A stretch of DNA of 41,893 nt from Candidatus Mucispirillum faecigallinarum (lineage in GTDB: Bacteria; Chrysiogenota; Deferribacteres; Deferribacterales; Mucispirillaceae): assembly GCA_019116905.1 (NCBI GenBank), contig DXAQ01000086.1, positions 1 through 41,893 of the forward strand, written 5' to 3'. Both the position numbers and the translations under genes were made by a program. Positions 40,034 to 41,893 of this stretch are shown here, piece by piece. Below the pieces are notes generated by a model. It was not told where the DNA came from. It saw only the letters and a program-made list of their open reading frames with translations, and did no database searches. Each line of letters opens with the position of its first letter. Position 1 is the first letter of the stretch.

Positions 40034-40637
40034 CTTTTTCCTTTTTCTTTACAAATCTATTTTCTTCGCCTTTTAAAATACGCACAATATTTGAGCGGTG
40101 TTTAAAAATTACAAAGAAAACAATTACTGCAGTAAGCACTTTTAAAGCAAACCAGCTGCTCATTATACATACAGATATAAGCAGCGCCAGTGAGCCTAAT
40201 ATAGAGCCTGCTGATACCATTTTTGTAGCAAGAAATACAATAATAAATACAATAAGAGCTATACCTATTTCTATTGGAGCAAGTGCTAAAAATACGCCTG
40301 CTCCGGTTGCCACACCTTTGCCGCCTTTAAAGCCTAAAAATACAGTATAAGTATGACCTAACACTACAACAGCAGCCACTACTAATGTAATAACTGTTTC
40401 ACCATATAAATAATATGAAATAAATACTGGTAAAAAGCCTTTAAGAGCATCTAATATAAAAACACTTATAAAGCCCCATTTACCAAGTACACGTGCAGCA
40501 TTAGTTGCCCCTGCATTACCACTGCCTACAGTTCTAATATCTATATTTTTTACAAGTTTTACTATAATATAAGCAAATGGAATTGCTCCTATAAAATATG
40601 CTGCTATAATTAATAATATCTGCGGTATTGTAATCAC
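40023..40637 (-). CDS. plsY: Acyl-phosphate glycerol-3-phosphate acyltransferase
   Basis: 204 aa; 'GSGNAGATNAARVLGKWG', 'GHTYTVFLGFKGGKGVATGAG'. Confidence 0.95.
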   Translation of the reverse strand: MITIPQILLIIAAYFIGAIPFAYIIVKLVKNIDIRTVGSGNAGATNAARVLGKWGFISVFILDALKGFLPVFISYYLYGETVITLVVAAVVVLGHTYTVFLGFKGGKGVATGAGVFLALAPIEIGIALIVFIIVFLATKMVSAGSILGSLALLISVCIMSSWFALKVLTAVIVFFVIFKHRSNIVRILKGEENRFVKKKEKDAE

Positions 40638-41197
40638 TGTGCAGGCTCTCCTTTATTTTCATTTTTAAAATAATCTCTATAATATACAAAGGCTGAGTAT
40701 ATAGATAAAACTAATGCTATATACATTAATATTTCTCCAAGTAAAAACCAGTTTATACCAAGCCATACATTTTTAAAAGAAAGCATACCTATTGCTACCA
40801 TTTGGAAACCAGTTTTTAGTTTTCCCCAAATGCCTGCAGCTATAATAATACCTTTACTGGCAGCTAAATTGCGTAAAGCTTCCATAGAAAAATCTCTTGC
40901 AAGCATAATTACTGCTATCCACCAGTAAAGCCTGTCTAAATCTATTAAAGCAATTAAGGCAGCAGCTACTAAAATTTTATCTGCTATTGGGTCTAATATT
41001 TTACCTAAATCAGTAACCATATTATACTTTCTTGCAATATAACCATCAAGGAAGTCTGAAACACCTGCAAATATAAAAATTATGGTTGCAGCAACATTAC
41101 TCCAGTCTTTATTAATATAAAGAACTAAAAGATAAATAGGAATGGCAACAACCCTTACTATTGTTAACTGATTAGCAATGTTTAGTTCTAATTTCAT
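40634..41197 (-). CDS. pgsA: CDP-diacylglycerol-glycerol-3-phosphate 3-phosphatidyltransferase
   Basis: 187 aa; CDP-alcohol phosphotransferase motif 'VSDFLDGYIARKYNMVTDLGKILDPIADK'. Confidence 0.95.
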   Translation of the reverse strand: MKLELNIANQLTIVRVVAIPIYLLVLYINKDWSNVAATIIFIFAGVSDFLDGYIARKYNMVTDLGKILDPIADKILVAAALIALIDLDRLYWWIAVIMLARDFSMEALRNLAASKGIIIAAGIWGKLKTGFQMVAIGMLSFKNVWLGINWFLLGEILMYIALVLSIYSAFVYYRDYFKNENKGEPAQ

Positions 41198-41231
41198 ACT
41201 TCCCCCTGCATAATTTATACTTTTTAAAAAA

Positions 41232-41711
41232 TTAGCCTTCTATAAACTCTATTTTGATAATTTCATACTCTGTTTCACCTTTTGGTGCCTGAACAGTAAA
41301 ATCATCGCCTTCTTCTTTACCCATCATAGCTCTTGCCAGCGGGGACATAATAGATATTTTACCACTGAAAATATCTGCCTCATCACTGCCTACAATAGTG
41401 TATACTTTTCTTTCTTCAGTATCTATATTTTCAATTGTAACAGTTGCACCAAAAGCCACCTTATCGCCAGCCATCTGTGCCACATCTATTATTTCAAAGA
41501 GGCTCATTTTATATTCAAGCTCGTTGATACGTGCTTCAATCATACCCTGTCTTTCTTTTGCTGCATCGTATTCTGCATTTTCACTTAAATCTCCATGCCC
41601 CCTTGCTTCCTGAATAGCAAGTATTACCTCATTCCTATCTACATTACGCAGTTTATCAAGCTCTGCCTTTAATTTTTCATATCCACCGCGTGTTATAGGT
41701 ATTCTGCTCAT
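41232..41711 (-). CDS. greA: Transcription elongation factor GreA
   Basis: 159 aa; 'PITRGGYEKLKAELDKL', 'ARGHGDLSENAEYDAAKERQGMIEARI', 'ISIMSPLARAMMGKEEGD'. Confidence 0.96.
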   Translation of the reverse strand: MSRIPITRGGYEKLKAELDKLRNVDRNEVILAIQEARGHGDLSENAEYDAAKERQGMIEARINELEYKMSLFEIIDVAQMAGDKVAFGATVTIENIDTEERKVYTIVGSDEADIFSGKISIMSPLARAMMGKEEGDDFTVQAPKGETEYEIIKIEFIEG

Positions 41712-41762
41712 TTACATCTCCTTTATCATTTAATATATTTATTTTTATATCACTAAATAAAT

Positions 41763-41786
41763 ATATACTTGATAAATCAAGTATAT
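41763..41786. repeat. Inverted repeat upstream of greA
   Basis: Perfect 11-bp arms ATATACTTGAT-AA-ATCAAGTATAT; could be an operator or a terminator of the gene beyond the window edge. Confidence 0.45.
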
Positions 41787-41893
41787 TTAAAATATCTTAA
41801 AAGTATATCATATTTTTTTAAAAAACGGTATAGAAAAAATGCTATTTTAAAATTTTTTGTAAAATCTAAAAACGATTGCAACACATTAAGCAG

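Noticed and set aside
1-41893. CRISPR arrays, transposons, prophage, toxin-antitoxin or defence islands
   Set aside because: No repeat-spacer periodicity, transposase, integrase, phage or toxin-antitoxin ORFs recognised; the window is mostly core metabolism.

Overview
AT-rich bacterial chromosomal window of about 41.9 kb with roughly 40 confident protein-coding genes. I recognised no rRNA, tRNA, CRISPR array or transposase. Gene content resembles a low-GC, Deferribacterota-like organism, but that is a guess from gene content only. The left part (1-14.6 kb) is a nitrogen-assimilation locus: a hybrid histidine kinase, type III glutamine synthetase (glnN), divergent gltB-gltD-dapL, a DUF1643 ORF, and a NifA/NtrC-type sigma-54 activator. 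The right part (14.7-41.7 kb) is an almost gap-free run of minus-strand genes: M23 peptidase, DedA, recN, nadK, tlyA, dxs, ispA, xseB, bcp, rlmN, STAS, PilZ, pyrE, pyrF, rnfBAEGDC, dCMP deaminase, glyA, rpiB, ymdB-like, HD hydrolase, two small unknowns, nusB, ribH, ribBA, ribE, ribD, plsY, pgsA, greA. Most of this is ordinary housekeeping. The best leads are: (i) a near-consensus sigma-54 promoter for glnN, a weaker one for gltB, and a palindrome TTACAA-N2-TTGTAA between them that recurs over the predicted promoter of the sigma-54 activator gene; (ii) dxs has no in-frame ATG/GTG/TTG that would give a catalytically complete enzyme, which suggests AUA/AUC initiation behind a GGAG site and coupled to ispA; (iii) an overlapping STAS/PilZ pair and two small uncharacterised ORFs inside the housekeeping run.
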